From contig NC_092520.1 in assembly GCF_037038585.1 (NCBI RefSeq), forward strand, positions 189,700,604 to 189,764,603: DNA of 64,000 nt, read 5' to 3'. Both the position numbers and the translations under genes were made by a program. Origin of the DNA: Patagioenas fasciata. Lineage: Eukaryota > Chordata > Aves > Columbiformes > Columbidae. Shown here one piece after another: positions 11,523 to 24,501 of the stretch. The notes beneath the pieces were generated by a model, which was not told where the DNA came from, did no database searches, and was given only the letters and a program-made list of their open reading frames with translations. Position 1 is the first letter of the stretch; each line of letters begins with the position of its first letter.

Positions 11523-14479
11523 TTCCCTTTCTCTGTGCATGTTTTATTTTAACTGTTGGATGCAGGTTGCTGGTCAAGAAGAGTCTCTCATTCAACCTCT
11601 AGAACCATTCCTGTTCCATCTGCTGCTGCCACAGAACCTCTTTTTGTATCATCTCAGCCTTCAGAGAGGAAGATGTGAGTGTCAGAGACAGACTACATTG
11701 CCAGTGGGAGGGAGAAATCTAGAAGACAGCTCAAACCCTACGCTGAGTTTGCCTTGCCTTATCCAGGACTCTCTTAGCTCACATACTTAGACTGCAGTAA
11801 TAGTTAGTGTCTTCAGTTCAGCTGCATTCAAGAGCAGTCAGTCATTCAAGTTTCAGGGATGATAATGTTTTATTGTACTTGTATTCTGCTTTAATGATAA
11901 TGTAAACACTGGCACATGACCAAAATGCTACTGTGTCTGTCTATCCACTCTATTTCTTTCCTTGATTGAAAAATGTCAAAAGAGAATTCTCTCTTGTAAA
12001 TGATTTCTGCCAGTTGTAAATCTCCCAGCAGATCTGGATAATTTTCCTCAATGTTTGCTAAAAAGGATGAATAATTAGCTCCCAACTCTCTTAGGGTTTC
12101 AGATAACCAAGTTTACAAACTAAAATGTTTACTAAGTTTATTTAATACATTTAAAGGACAACTAAGAAGGATAACATTCAGAGAAGCTGTGTACTTATGA
12201 CACTAAAACGTATTTTTTCACTTGGAATAGGGTTTAATTACAGGTTACTACAGACTGGAAGGTAAAAATATGCTTTATTTATGTAACTGAAGCATTTCAT
12301 GTGGAAACTGTCAGATGCCTTGATTCCATGCACCACACCACTCTTTGAAGTGGATTTTCATTTTAGATATAGTGTTTTGTACAAGTAATATGCAACTATG
12401 AATGAATGAATGATTATGAATGAAATGACAGTGACATTATAATCAGTGGTGCAAAAAATACTATAACATTTTCTTCTAACTTGTATTTCTAATTTAATGT
12501 TTTTATACTGCAATATTCCCATGGAAATTAAATACACTGAATTAGCTGCTGATGAATACTTTTAGATAATATGAGATTAAAATTGATGCCAAAGAACCTA
12601 ACCAGAGGATCTATGCTCAGCTATTGTTCACAAGCAATACCAACCACATTACGACTTTTGTTAAGTACGGGGAGGTGTTGTAGACAGGAGCTTCGAGATT
12701 TCTTTGAAGACAGGATCTTCCAAGAAATCACGGATGCATTGAAGTTAAATGATCTTGTGCTGAAAAAACAACTTCAGACAAAATATTTTAATTATTTATT
12801 AGAAAAATGATTTTTATATCAGGTAGCATGAACCAGCAAGCCTCACTCAGTGTTCACCAAGCACCAACAACATTAAAAATGCATAGTCTATTTTTCTCAT
12901 GTCCATAAGTAAAAAATTAGAAAATTAAGTTGATTCGATTTAGACTATCACATTTCTAAAGAAGAAAAAAGGCATAATTTGTTTCTGCATATTTATTTTG
13001 TTTAGCCTATGTTATGTTAAAAAGGGTAGATTGATTAAATTAATAGAAGTCTTTTAACTGTCTGTTTAATAAGAACGAATTACCATTCTAGCTTAATATC
13101 CCTATATTTATGCAATGCACTATTAAAAATAATTCAAAACAAGAAGATTCCTAAAGGTGTTCTATTTTATTTGACTTAACCTACTGTTTCAAAACTGAAA
13201 AAATTCTGTAGCAAAAATTGTGTACTGCAACAGAAAAAATTCAGACCATATTTCTCTTTTGTTCCTTATCTAGACTTATTGTACTGATGTTACCAGGGTA
13301 ATTCTGTATTCAGTTAGGGTAGAAAAGTCTTTGTTTAAATAATGAATGATTTTCCTTTCTTTCAAACTAATTTAGAATCTCATGTATTCTCAAACACCTC
13401 AGATCAATAATATACTTTCCTGTATTTATCATTGCAAACTTTTTAAAGATACAAACAGTTCACGAGATAAATAAACACAACAGTTAACCCCATAATGTTT
13501 TTCTTCTTCATACTTTCTAGTCATAAAACCGTATGTCTATTTCCAGAAAAGTCAGCTACTATAAAAATTTTATTTGAAATATTTCCATATACTTTCTTTG
13601 CCTCTTCATAAAAAATTGCAAAATTGTACTTTATAAAACCACTCCTAAAAAATCTGATATTTGGATTGAAATTTGCCTTCTGTAAGGATGATTTCCACTA
13701 CAGGTACATATAGTCCTTGAAAAACAATAAAAGACTCCCATTTATTTGCATTATATTTGGATCAAAGCTTAAGTCTTTAGAGAGCAAAAGTGAAGTTGAA
13801 TGTTTTCATCTTTATCCTCACTTCAGCACAATCAATATGTTTGCTAGGCAGAGGACCAAATGAGAGGTGTGATCTCCAACTTTTAATGGACAAAGCTTAT
13901 TACAGGTTAGGTTTTAAATCCTACCTTGGAGCATTGATCCTTTTTACAATCTCCTGATCTCTTGTATGGTCATCGGTTGAATAGACTTATGGAGACTCTC
14001 TGGAGTTCACAAGATTTGTCTTTCTATGATGTTTTTTCTTTACTGCTAATATTAGACGCTTATTATATTTCTTCACAAGATGTAATGTAATAGTAAAAAT
14101 TGTTGACAATACTATTGCTAATACTGAATTCTTCAAAGAGTATACAGAAAAGTGACAGATGCAAAGATGTTTTTAATTTGTGAAGGCACACCAGATTACA
14201 ACTGAAAGAACTAGGTTTTTTTTTAAATTCAGACTGATGAAATGCATCATTTTCTGTCTCCTTTTTTCCTATTTAAAATGCTTCAACCATCAATCAAAGA
14301 GCAGAATTACTGCTACATGCAAAACACAGCTAGTTATTCACAGCCAGCCTTTCTTAGAAAACTATTTATTGAAATTATTCAAGGAATAACTAAAACAAAC
14401 AATTTTCAAGTAAACATCACTGTCACTTCACAGTCAGTTTGGTAACAGAGAATGATTACGACAGACATTAATTGACCTT

Positions 14480-14521
14480 GACTAACTCCGTTATAAAAAT
14501 TTTATTCCACTGGAGTTAGTC
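14480..14521. other. Perfect inverted repeat, 10-bp arms with nested palindrome
   Basis: GACTAACTCC (14480-14489) pairs with GGAGTTAGTC (14512-14521). Inside lies ATAAAA-A-TTTTAT (14493-14105 region, that is 14493-14498 with 14500-14505). The whole would fold as a short hairpin with an internal loop. No associated element is visible. Confidence 0.75.
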
Positions 14522-16293
14522 TCCTGAAGCATTCATTTTATTAACTTAGGAAAAGAAAATAATATATAATACGAAATTTTCTTGAAAGTCAGCTGTAATA
14601 AACTGTGATGAACCATTTGTCTCATTATTTCCAAGAGCTCCAATAACAAAGAAAAAACATTTTGTCATCTCATCTGAAGATTTTTGATGAGAGTTACACT
14701 GTTGCTGAGCTTTAAACAGCTCATTTTCTCTCCTAAACAACTTTCCACTAGTAGAATTTAATAACAGACCAAACCCCAAAATTTTGCTCCTAATCTCAAA
14801 ACACATCGATTTTGTGGGACAGATAGATGGAAACTTTTCTTTAGATTATCCAATAGACAAAATTAAAACCAAAAAATTAGATTTAACCTAGAACCTAAAA
14901 TTAAATTCCCTTAAGTTTTCGGTTATTGACTATTTTACATATCTGTGCACATCCCTTCCAAGAACCAGCCTCAAGCCCCAAAACTTTAGGTACAAATCTA
15001 TATGCTTTAATCTTACATCTATGTGCTGATGAGTAATAGACTAGAATAGGTCTCAGGTGCATCATTTACAAATAATGATGTTTGACCAGTGTCACCGTGC
15101 TCCTAATATAATTTGCAAAACTTTTCTTAATAATGGTATAGAGAAAGCTGTTTGTCTCTTGGACTACTAGGCAAGTTTGTGAGATTGGTATTTACAGTTT
15201 GATTATTTTATTTATTGGTACTTATGTTTTGTTGTTGTTGCTGTTTTTATTTTTTATTTACGTGTTGAAAATTGACAGAAGACTGAAGTGTAGAAGTGCT
15301 AGATATCACAGTGCTGAAATTGTAGAGGCTTGACTTTCAGTCTGAATTCTAGTCTAGCACTTTTTAAAAGTTCAGCACTAACTGATAAGAAATGCTAAAT
15401 ATAGTGTTCTTTAGGTCGTCTCTTCAGGTCATCTCCAGACCTCCAGTGCCTAGACTCTGTCCATTTAGGAGAAAAATGTGGGTTTTTTGATCTTGTTGGA
15501 CAGGATTTTCTTTCAAGACACCATGTGGTTCCCAAAGGATCTTATCCAAAAAAATGGGTCAAGCAGAGCAAGTGTGTCTGTCCCCATGCTCTATCAGTGT
15601 GCCACAGTTGTGTTTTCATCTGTGTGCATTATCCAACCCAGAAACAGTCCTGGAAACAGAATGCAGTATTTTTAACTGAAAAATACTTTAGATGACAGTA
15701 GCAGGATTCTTCTGTTAGAAGAATGGCTTTCTGAGTTTTGACCATATGAACTTTGCACAACTTCACCAGAAGAAGAATGGGTAGCAAGCAGCATTGTCTG
15801 CCTTCCTTGCCCACTACATACAAATAGCTTATTTCTAATTGTTTTAGAGCATTCTAATTGTAAAGGTGTAGGTTTGAGCTGGCTCCTGACTTCAGCCTTC
15901 CTTGACATTTTGTCAGAATTTGGACACAGCCACCCAAAATGGCTGGCTCCTGGAAATCTACTCACTGGAGGCTGCTTCTGACAGTGAGATCTGGCATGTC
16001 TTACCGAATCAGCTGTGATGGCGATGTGAGAGGAAAAAAGGAACAGCACAGTGGTAGGGATGCTGCTGCATTACATTTCTGTACAATTCTGTATGCCACA
16101 CTGTACCCAGCTAACAAAGGTCAGAGAGGCACTAAAGTTCCCTTAACTCCCTGATAAACTCCTTGTTCTTCTCATCCTGAAATATCTGATTGAAATACAA
16201 ATAGAAGAAAAAAAAATGTAGTGGTAGGTATACAGGTAAATAGAAGTCTGGATAAACGTCCCCATAAGTTAAAAATATAGTTTGAAATGACAG

Positions 16294-16316
16294 AAAAAAA
16301 AAAAAAAAAAAAAAAA
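16294..16316. repeat. Poly(A) run, A23
   Basis: A homopolymer run on the plus strand. It is not clearly the tail of a retrocopy, because nothing gene-like precedes it. Confidence 0.9.
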
Positions 16317-16539
16317 TTGTATTAATTACATTGCTGAGCTAGTTCATGGCTATTTTGATAGTTTAAAAAGAAATTATAGCTGGCACTTAATTAAAATGTT
16401 TTTTCTTAGATGGATGAAGTAAACAATTTTTTTTTTATATATGTAACAAATAAATGGGGAACAACTACTCTGACTCACCTTATCAGAAGAAGAATATCCT
16501 TGTTCCTTTAGAGATGTTTAAATGACAGCACTTACTAGA

Positions 16540-16602
16540 ATCTGGGATTGGACTAGATGATATTTCGAGGTCCCTTCCAATCCCTAACATTCTGTGATTC
16601 TG
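16540..16602 (+). mobile_element. CR1 LINE 3' end fragment
   Basis: GGGATTGGACTAGATGAT, then TCGAGGTCCCTTCCAA and TCCCTAACATTCTGTGATTC. This is the diagnostic 3'-terminal segment of avian CR1. It is about 60 bp and 5'-truncated, as most CR1 copies are. The subfamily looks the same as the minus-strand copy at 18440-18907, which shares GTTAGGGATTG on the complementary strand. Confidence 0.92.
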
Positions 16603-18439
16603 GTAAAAGGTACAAGGATAAGGTCCTCCTATCTGCCATTGGTTGATGATAATCGCAGGGAAGCTCTTCTCTTGTCCCAACAATAAGGCCCAGAAAGGCT
16701 TTTTAAAACCATTTCATAAAACTTGTAATGTGTAAAACAAACTTCGAAAGAACTACTTGGCCCAATGCAACATGATTTATACTGAGCTTTGTTTTTTTGG
16801 TTTTATTTGTTTTATGCATATGGGGGGGGGGGGGTGGAAAAAAAAAAAAACAAAGAAAAAATTAGTACATCTAGTACATTATGGAACCTGTTACTGATGT
16901 TCTCTAAAAAAAAAAAAAAATCAACTTCAAAGTTTTTATCCAAGAAACATATCAGTTTGCACTCCTCTCTTTTCATAAATACTCAGTACTTCAGCATTTA
17001 CAGGATCTGAAATTTTAGCTTGTACTAAGCTACCTACCAGTATTTGGATACAAAAATCTAAATATTTAAATATTGTTCACATATTATAGTGTTGCTTCAA
17101 CTGATAAAGAATTCTCAGACATAGAAAACTGAATCAGAGTGCAATTACTAGGTGGTGATGTGCCTTTTGTCACTAGACTGTGAATGCCACCTCACCCATG
17201 TTTGTACCCTTGTGGTGGCCAATCCTACCTTCTTGTTTCCACTCTGTTCCCACACGTAGGCACCACTCTACTCCATCCCCAAAGTCAAAGGCTTCTGCTC
17301 CTCTGCTGCCTTCTGTTCTAGTCATGAGAGAGCATGAGGACTGCAGGTCTTCAGGAAGCACAGAGGCTGAAGAATTACATTGTTCAATATCATCCAAACA
17401 TCTGAGAAGATGAGGCAGTATCAAAAGTCTAGGTATTAGTAATGGCTCAGTTTTATCAGGCAAGGTGATGAGGATTTCTCTGGAAACAAATTGTGATGAG
17501 AAAATCTTATAGTCTCTGAGGAAATCTATGGTTTTGGCAGGTCTGTCTGACTTTGCAGTGCAGAAGCACCTCAGTCAACCTTTCCTGAAGCCAAATGCAC
17601 TACAGGATGAATTACACTGATAAGAAATCTCAGTGTATGTCCAACAGTGCTGTACCGTTCAGAACTACAGCAAAGGCAAGTAAGTTCATTGGAAGTGTAA
17701 CTGCTGAGACCTTTACTAGTAATGTCTGGAGGTCCTCATACTTGAGCTCTGCTCAAGATCTTTTTTCTGTGGATGGATTTGTTTAAACAAGGCAACTAGA
17801 AGACAAGGGACAGAGGAAAAAAAAGATACCACAGATCTTTTACTGGTAGGAAGTGTCCCCATCTTCCTCCTGCTGTTCAATTTCTAATTAAAAAATAATT
17901 GTAATTATGATATGTATTTTTCAGAAACTGCTAACTGTAACCTAAATGTTTGGGGATTGTTTTGTTTTGTGTTGTTTGTTTGTTTTTAAAATATTCAATA
18001 TTTCTGATTAATTGAAGTTTAATTTCAGTTAACAGACTCCAAAACTTGGAATTGGATGTAAAATAGATTCATTCTCAGTGTAATCTGAACGAGTAAATTT
18101 GGTCTTCACACATTGGGACTGTAAAAATCAAAAGGATGTTCTTAAAGGAAAAAACAAAAAGTAAAAAGCTTTTTCATTAGTTTATAAAAATAATCGATTC
18201 CTTGTCAATTATCTCATTCCTAAATGGTAAAACCAGAGCCAGCAGGAGGCTGGTTGACACATGGGGGGATTAAAGATGAGAAAATGCATTGGTCGTTGTA
18301 AAACACAGAATTGTTAAAGGAATTAAAATACCAAAACACCAAGAAACTGGATAGCAACAAAGAAAGAAAAACAAATAAACAACCAAACAAAACAACCAAT
18401 GAAACAAAAATATAGGAGGAGAACAAAACAAAACTCATG
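16603..18439. other. Unassigned stretch with G, A and CAAA low complexity
   Basis: Contains G13 followed by A13 (16822-16850), an A15 run at about 16906-16920, a TTTTG-rich tract near 17950-17990, and an A-rich CAAA-type tract at 18335-18435 next to the CR1 copy. A slightly GC-richer patch at 17173-17463 is open in one frame on each strand, but I recognise no product. Confidence 0.45.
16822..16850. repeat. G13 run followed by A13 run
   Basis: A purine-only tract of G13-T-GG-A13. It is prone to polymerase slippage and assembly error, so its length is doubtful. Confidence 0.9.
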
Positions 18440-18907
18440 GTCACAGAAAGACAGAATGACAGAATGTTAGGGATTGAAAGGGACCTCGAAAGATCATCCA
18501 GTCCAATCCCCCTGCTGGAGCAGGAACACTTAGATGAGGTTACACAGGAAGGTGTCCAGGCGGGATTTGAATATCTCCAGAGTAGGAGACTCCACAACCT
18601 TCCTGGGCAACCTGTTCCAGTGTTCTGCTACCCTCACTGAGAAGAAGTTTCTTCTCAAATTTAAGTGGAACCTCTTGTGTTCCGTTTGAACCCACTACCC
18701 CTTGTTGTACCATGGGTTGTCACCAAGAAGAGCTTGGCTGCATCCTTGTGACACTCACCCTTTATATATTTGTAAACATGAATGAGGTCACCCCTCAGTC
18801 TCCTCCGAGATAAGGAGACCCAGCTCCCTCAACCTTTCCTCATAAGGGAGATGCTCCACTCCCTTAATCATCTTTGTGTCTCTGTGCTAGACTCTCTCCA
18901 GCAGTAA
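18440..18907 (-). mobile_element. CR1 LINE, 3' portion, minus strand
   Basis: On the plus strand it begins with CACAGAAAGACAGAATGACAG, the complement of the CR1 3' microsatellite. It continues AATGTTAGGGATTGAAAGGG, CATCCAGTCCAATCCCCCTG and CTGGAGCAGGA, then CCTGGGCAACCTGTTCCAGTG and GAGAAGAAGTTTCTTCTCA. Near the right end CACCCCTCAGTCTCCTCC and GCTCCACTCCC are recognisable. This is about 470 bp of the 3' region of avian CR1, covering the last part of ORF2 and the 3' UTR. The 5' end is truncated near 18907 (CTCTCTCCAGCAG). It is non-functional. Confidence 0.96.
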
Positions 18908-19781
18908 CACTTGCGAGCCAGGCAGGTGAAATTGAAGGTTAGAGTGAAAGGTTAAGCATCACAGGGTTATGTCAGGAGGATAGTTCAGAAAGACTTTTAT
19001 GGGACGTGGTGTAATTTTCTCATTGGTAAAAACTGAAGAGTGAAAGATGGCCTGCATTTAACAGTGGTTTGCTTATGGTTTTAACTGCTGTTTGTGTATC
19101 TCAACTGGCTTTCATCTACTTTCTGTGGAGTAAAAAAATAAGTGGTAGATTTGCAACCAATTTTGATGTATCTTTTTCATATAAACAAGCTCTCAGCGTG
19201 GATCTCAAAATTTGACCAACAATTTGCTGTAGAGTTGGTTTTATACAGAATCTATTGCATATTAGATATCTGTTTATCTGTTTCTGCCTGCCATTTTTTT
19301 TTCCTGAGTCTCTTTCCTATTTTTTATGAAAAGCAGATCTCTTCTGAAACTATTCAGTGTTTTCTAGAAACTAATACTGTTTTTCTACAGCCTATTTATT
19401 GTTGTGACTTAGAAATCAGTTTTAGGGGCTCCATTTTAAAATACAAAGGATATACAATTACATAAGACATTAAAGGAAATCTTGAGCACAGAGAAAATTA
19501 AAAGTTCAATGATCAAGCTCTACCTTTCACACCCAAGAGCAGATCATTCCACACAGCGTTTAGTATTTCACAGTAAATTCCAAATTTAGTACAACTTTTC
19601 TTTCTACTGATTCTGAAACAGTAGACATTTCTTAGGTTCCATAGCTTTTTTTTTTTTTTTCTGATTTTGTACATGTACTAAAATTCAGGAAGACATTAGA
19701 TAATTGCTGCATGGCAAGAGGGAATCAAATTAGAAATTTAACTAGAACAAGTGCTGGTTTCTCCATCTGGAGCAGTATGAC
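18908..19781. other. Unassigned spacer between CR1 copies
   Basis: Nothing recognised. A T14 run lies near 19647-19660. A 107-codon frame at 19142-19465 (plus) is rich in F, L and I and looks like chance in AT-rich DNA. Confidence 0.4.
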
Positions 19782-20516
19782 TCTGGTTATACATATAAAT
19801 TGGGGAATGAGAGGCTGAAGAGTAGCCCCACAGAAAGAGATCTAGGGGTTTGTGTGGATGGCAAGTTGAACATGAGACAGCAGTGTGCCCTGCCATTCAA
19901 AAGGGCCAACCACATTCTGGGGTGCACCATGCACAGCATAGATGGCTGGTCAAAGGAGGTGAATGTCTCACTCTGCACTGCACTGGTGCGGCCCCACCTC
20001 AAGTACTGTGTGCAGTTTTGAGTGCCTCAATATAAGGACATCAAACTATTACAGTGTATCCAGAGGAGGGTTACCAAGATGGTAAAAGATCTAAAGCACA
20101 AGACTTATGAGGAGCAGTTGAGGTCAATTGATTTGTCCACCTTGAGAAGACTGAGGGGTGACCTCATCACAGTCTACAACTTCCTCAAGGGGGACCTGTT
20201 CTGCTCTCTCTGGTGACCAATGGTAGGACATGAGGAAATCGAATGAAGCTACATCAGGGAAGCTCGGATTGGACTTTAGGAGAAGGTTCTTCAGTGAGAT
20301 GACTATTGGTCACTGGAACAGGCTCCCCAAGGAAACGGTCATGGAACCAAGGCTATCAGAGTCTAAGGAACATCTGAACGTTGCTCTTAGTCATACAGTT
20401 TAGTTTTAGGTAGTTGTGCAAGGAGCAAAGTGTTGGACTTGATGATATTTGTGTGTCCCTTCCAACTTCAGATATTCTATGATTCTATGATTCCACGATT
20501 CTATGAACTGCTTATC
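19782..20516 (+). mobile_element. CR1 LINE with ORF2 C-terminal end and 3' microsatellite
   Basis: A plus-strand CR1 copy of about 735 bp. Frame 19800-20216 translates to the C-terminal end of CR1 ORF2, downstream of the reverse transcriptase core. It contains SSPTERDLGVCVDGKLN, LVRPHLKYCVQF and RLRGDLITVYNFLKG. Over this ~139-codon span there is only one in-frame stop, a TGA at 20019-20021 where the family has Trp (CVQF-W-PQYK). A stop then follows LFCSLW at 20217. Downstream are the family's 3' UTR blocks (GGAACAGGCTCCCCAAGGAA, TTGGACTTGATGAT, TCCCTTCCAACTTC) and a tail of ATTCTATG repeats at about 20472-20516. It is 5'-truncated and dead. Confidence 0.97.
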
Positions 20517-21780
20517 TTCACTTTGGTTTACCAGTGTGTAGAATTGGGCAGGCCATTTGGAATGGTAAAGGAGGATGGTTTTAAAACACTTACCTTGCCA
20601 TGTCTATCTAGTGCAGGAGGTTTTAGTCTCATTTAGGTGTCACTACCTGAGGTTTTTGGTGGCTGCTTCTCTCAGGCACTACAGCCACAACATTGGAGTG
20701 TTGTAGGAGATCTTTACCTTGAACAAATGGTTTCAACAGCCTGGATATCAACATTTGATGAGTTGAGTTTTATGTTTTTCTTCTGGTTTAGTTTTAAATG
20801 TATTGGCCACTTGAATTATTATACAGTTACCATGAGTATTGGGAACTACACAATTCCTTTGTTAAAAATGTAAATTATATTTCTTTCATTCCTGCTAACA
20901 ATTTTAGTAAATATTTTCTATCAGTACTTCCAACTTAAAGTGTTTTTTACTTGTGAAATTGTTGATTCTTCTTAAATCTTCTGATCTCAATTTTACATCA
21001 TTATTAAAAATAATATAATAATTAATTGTTTTGGTTTTTAAGTAAAAAGAACAGGACTGGATTAATGCTAACTTCACCACACTCAGGGAAAGCATGAATA
21101 AATCATTTAAATATTTTCTGTGCTTCATTTGTCATAATTAAAGTTGTTTATTACAATTCCTCTATTCAATGGCTTTCAAAAGCACCTGAATGATCCTTAC
21201 TTATGCTTATTAAAAAAAAAAAAAAAGTCTAGCTTTTACTTCCTAAATTTTGTATTTATTCTCTTAGGCTACCTATTTTTCTTAGCAACATTTTAACTTC
21301 TTTCTAAACTGCTTCATAATTCAACAATGAGTGTTTATTTATTCAAATGTAATACTTCTTCACAACTTAAAACTTATATTTTATTCCTTGATATTATGTG
21401 GCAACTTCACTAAATACCTACGGCTGTTGAAATGTTTATTGTATTTTAACAACTAAGAAACCTGCATACTTTTTTCAATGACTCTATTGAATTAGTATTT
21501 TCTAATTTGTTGGACTTCATTAAACTTTTTTTTTGTTTTCAGTAGTATGTTTTTAAGTTAAGATTTGTCTCTGAACTTATGAAAAGAAGGTCTTTGCAAA
21601 GTGTGTACTTTGAAAGGATAGGGAAGCCTGCCTGAGTGCTACTGTAATATGAGAAGTTTGTCCGAGCATACAGTCATGCTGATCACCTTGTATTGCCATA
21701 TAGTCTCCTTGTTCTATAGGTTCCTGAAAGCATTTGCTTCCCCTCAAAACTAGCAAGAAAGAATTTGCCTATTGATTAAG

Positions 21781-21825
21781 CAGTGCAGGATTTGCTCTAC
21801 ACTGTTTGTGTAGAGCAAATGACTG
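21781..21825. other. Perfect 13-bp hairpin with 5-nt loop
   Basis: ATTTGCTCTACAC (21790-21802) and GTGTAGAGCAAAT (21808-21820) are exact reverse complements around the loop TGTTT. CAGT (21781-21784) and ACTG (21822-21825) can add four more pairs beyond an asymmetric bulge. No flanking TSD or transposon ends are evident. Confidence 0.8.
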
Positions 21826-22851
21826 TTAAAGATATCTTATGACTTGAATGGATCCCAGTGATACATATTTTTAACAGCTGTTGCTGACAATTTTATTTTC
21901 TGCAATAGTTACAAGACAAAAGATCTTAGTGAAGAGGATAGAAGCAACATGAGATCATGAAAGAATCTCTGCTCTGGTGCAGCTCCAAGAAGCACATCTG
22001 GAGAATTTACCATAATCGCACAAGTATTTGCTCTTTGTTAAACTATGATTTTTATAAATGGAGAGATGGTAACTTTAAACAAATGTGTCTTAAGGTTGAT
22101 ACTTATTTGGAAGGGTGTGTGCCTGTCTTGAAAGGCAAAGTAAACAGATTGTTATGTTTACAAAATAAAAATTTATTCAGGAGTAATGAATACAATGAAA
22201 ATAATTATGAAAACTAAATACTCAATGCAAGTAATTATTACAGCAAACAAACACTGAGTTATCCATACATTATTTTTTTTTTTTGTACATAAAAGGTATG
22301 TAAGACAACAAAGGGAAGTCCATACTAGTACCAGCCACAATCTGTACCATCACTTCTGTCCCCTTCCAGGCCGAGAAAATCCCCAAACCCAGAACATCCT
22401 TAGGCAGCAGCAGATCACTTTCATACCTTTTCACCACTACATTAAGTAAAGAAATCCAAGTATGAAAGTAACTTTTTCTGAGCCAGGATCTTGGACTGGA
22501 AAATCAAGGCGTATTAGTTTTGATTACATCAGATGTATTTTTTTTTCCTAAAATTTATACAGTTTGGATGACCAATTACTAAATAGTTCACTCCAAATTT
22601 CCTATATGTCTTCTCTAAAAGCTTTGATATTGGGCACTCTGTGTATAATTTATGTTTCTATTGCATAGATTTATGTTGCCATAAATTCTATCTGCATTGT
22701 AAAAAGTACGCATTTGGGAATATTATTTGCTTGCTTATGTTTTTCTCCTTTTTGTGAATGTACCTTTGATAGATAGTGTATGTTGTTAAAATAAAATTGT
22801 ACTTCAAATGGCATTTATTTTCTTTCAGCCTACACACATCCACCATATCTC

Positions 22852-22865
22852 CCCCTCTAGAGGGG
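22852..22865. other. Perfect 14-bp palindrome
   Basis: CCCCTCTAGAGGGG reads the same on both strands. It is unusually GC-rich for its surroundings. Confidence 0.9.
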
Positions 22866-24501
22866 AAGAAAATATAAGAAGGATGTAAAGGGAAGTTGCA
22901 TGATCTCTAAAGAAACTCAAAAAAGGTAAAACATGTACTATATTGCCTTTTCTTTTGTAGAAGTTATTTCGATTACTCATTTTTGAACCTTTCACCCCTC
23001 CTGAGAAAGGCTCTCACTCAGTGAGATTTTCTTTAGGGTATACATCTGGACTGTTTATTTCTCGTCTCCTGGATCGCAGATCTAGTTTTTATTGACTTTC
23101 GGAATGAGTTCCCAATCAAGGAGGTTTGTACCTCTATGGTATTTATACCAATGACTTCAGGCATTTTGTTATCTTCCTCTCTTTGGCAGAACAACTCACC
23201 CACCATTGCAACTTACATGTGCTGTAACCCAGCTTTCTGATTAACAAATGAAGTAGCAACTAAATTAGCAATCCTAAAGGTTTCTTGCAATAGGTAATGC
23301 AATATTCATGTGGGCTTGTTCCGTGCTTGTCCATCATAACAGAAATCATTTGAACTAGACCAGTAAATTTGATATTTTTCATGTCATGTTACATTGCAAA
23401 ACACAGAAAATCGTGCTATTTTATCAGTAAAACAGGTCTGTTTCTCTCTTACTCTGGGGAAAAAGTATCTTTTCATATAACCATCCTTACCTCTGACAGT
23501 CTCACTATCAAATGAAGATAAAAAAGTGCTTTCTTTCCTCTGCTTTCTCTCTTCTACTTTCTCTACATGACCACAGAGAAAAACCATAAGTTATGTATAG
23601 TCTTGAATGTCCAGCCTTCACTGGTACATTCAGCTGTTCCCTTAAGTTGGCAATGATACTTTCAATAGTAATTGACTTGTGTTCAACTAAAAATTAAATA
23701 TAGAAATATGCACAGATATATCCAAATAATCTCTCAGAGACATATATTTATATACATGCATTTACATTTCTATATATATATGAGAGCTGATTTGATACCA
23801 GCCAAGAAGTTTCTATATGCATGAGTAACACAACTGGAGAATTTGGGAACATAGTTTGTTGCACGGTAAGTAACTTTCAAGTTGTTTTAAAATTATGGAC
23901 TACAAGATTGTCAATGAGCAGTTTAATAATCAGGAAAAAATAAAATGCAAAAATATTCAATAAAATTGAAACAGTGTTTAATAATAGCACAATGGTAGTG
24001 AACTATGCAAAAATACAAACCTTTATTCATGGAGATGTATTCTAGAATATCTCATCATTTTAGCTGTTTTGCTTGTGACTGAACCTGCATCATCTACTTC
24101 CCAAGTGCTTTGGTGTTAATAGTTGTTGATGTCGATGTTGATCAATGTTTGGTGTTGATGAATGATCAGAAGCAACATAACATCTCTCCACTGTAAAAGG
24201 CAGGATTCAGTTTCTATATTTGTCTACTAGTAATCCAACCACTTGGTCCTCCTCACAGTGTCCATCTTTCCTTCTCTTGGGATACTCAAATGTGAGTTTG
24301 TAACTCCTCAGAGATCTCAGTGATGTGCAGTACGAATCAGGGGGAAGGACAAGCCAATATATAAAAATGGGAGTGGTATCATAAAGGGCTGTAAATCCTC
24401 AGCTCTCATTATGGAATCGATTCCCATGTCCTATATAAGAAAACTATAGAATAATACTTTTTTATTATTATTATTTGTCTTGTGGTCTCCCTCTTCCAAT
24501 T

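Larger units (their letters stand above)
11216..16539. other. Unassigned AT-rich stretch
   Basis: No gene or mobile element is recognised. It holds a (TTTA)n tract, a 42-nt inverted repeat at 14480-14521, and an A23 run at 16294-16316. An 80-codon frame at 12571-12810 (plus) and a 65-codon frame at 11891-12085 (minus) have somewhat coding-like amino-acid content but no identified homology. Confidence 0.45.

Noticed and set aside
17173..17463. Open frames on both strands in a GC-richer patch
   Set aside because: Neither product is recognisable, and simultaneous openness on both strands suggests composition; no splice or expression evidence can be seen.
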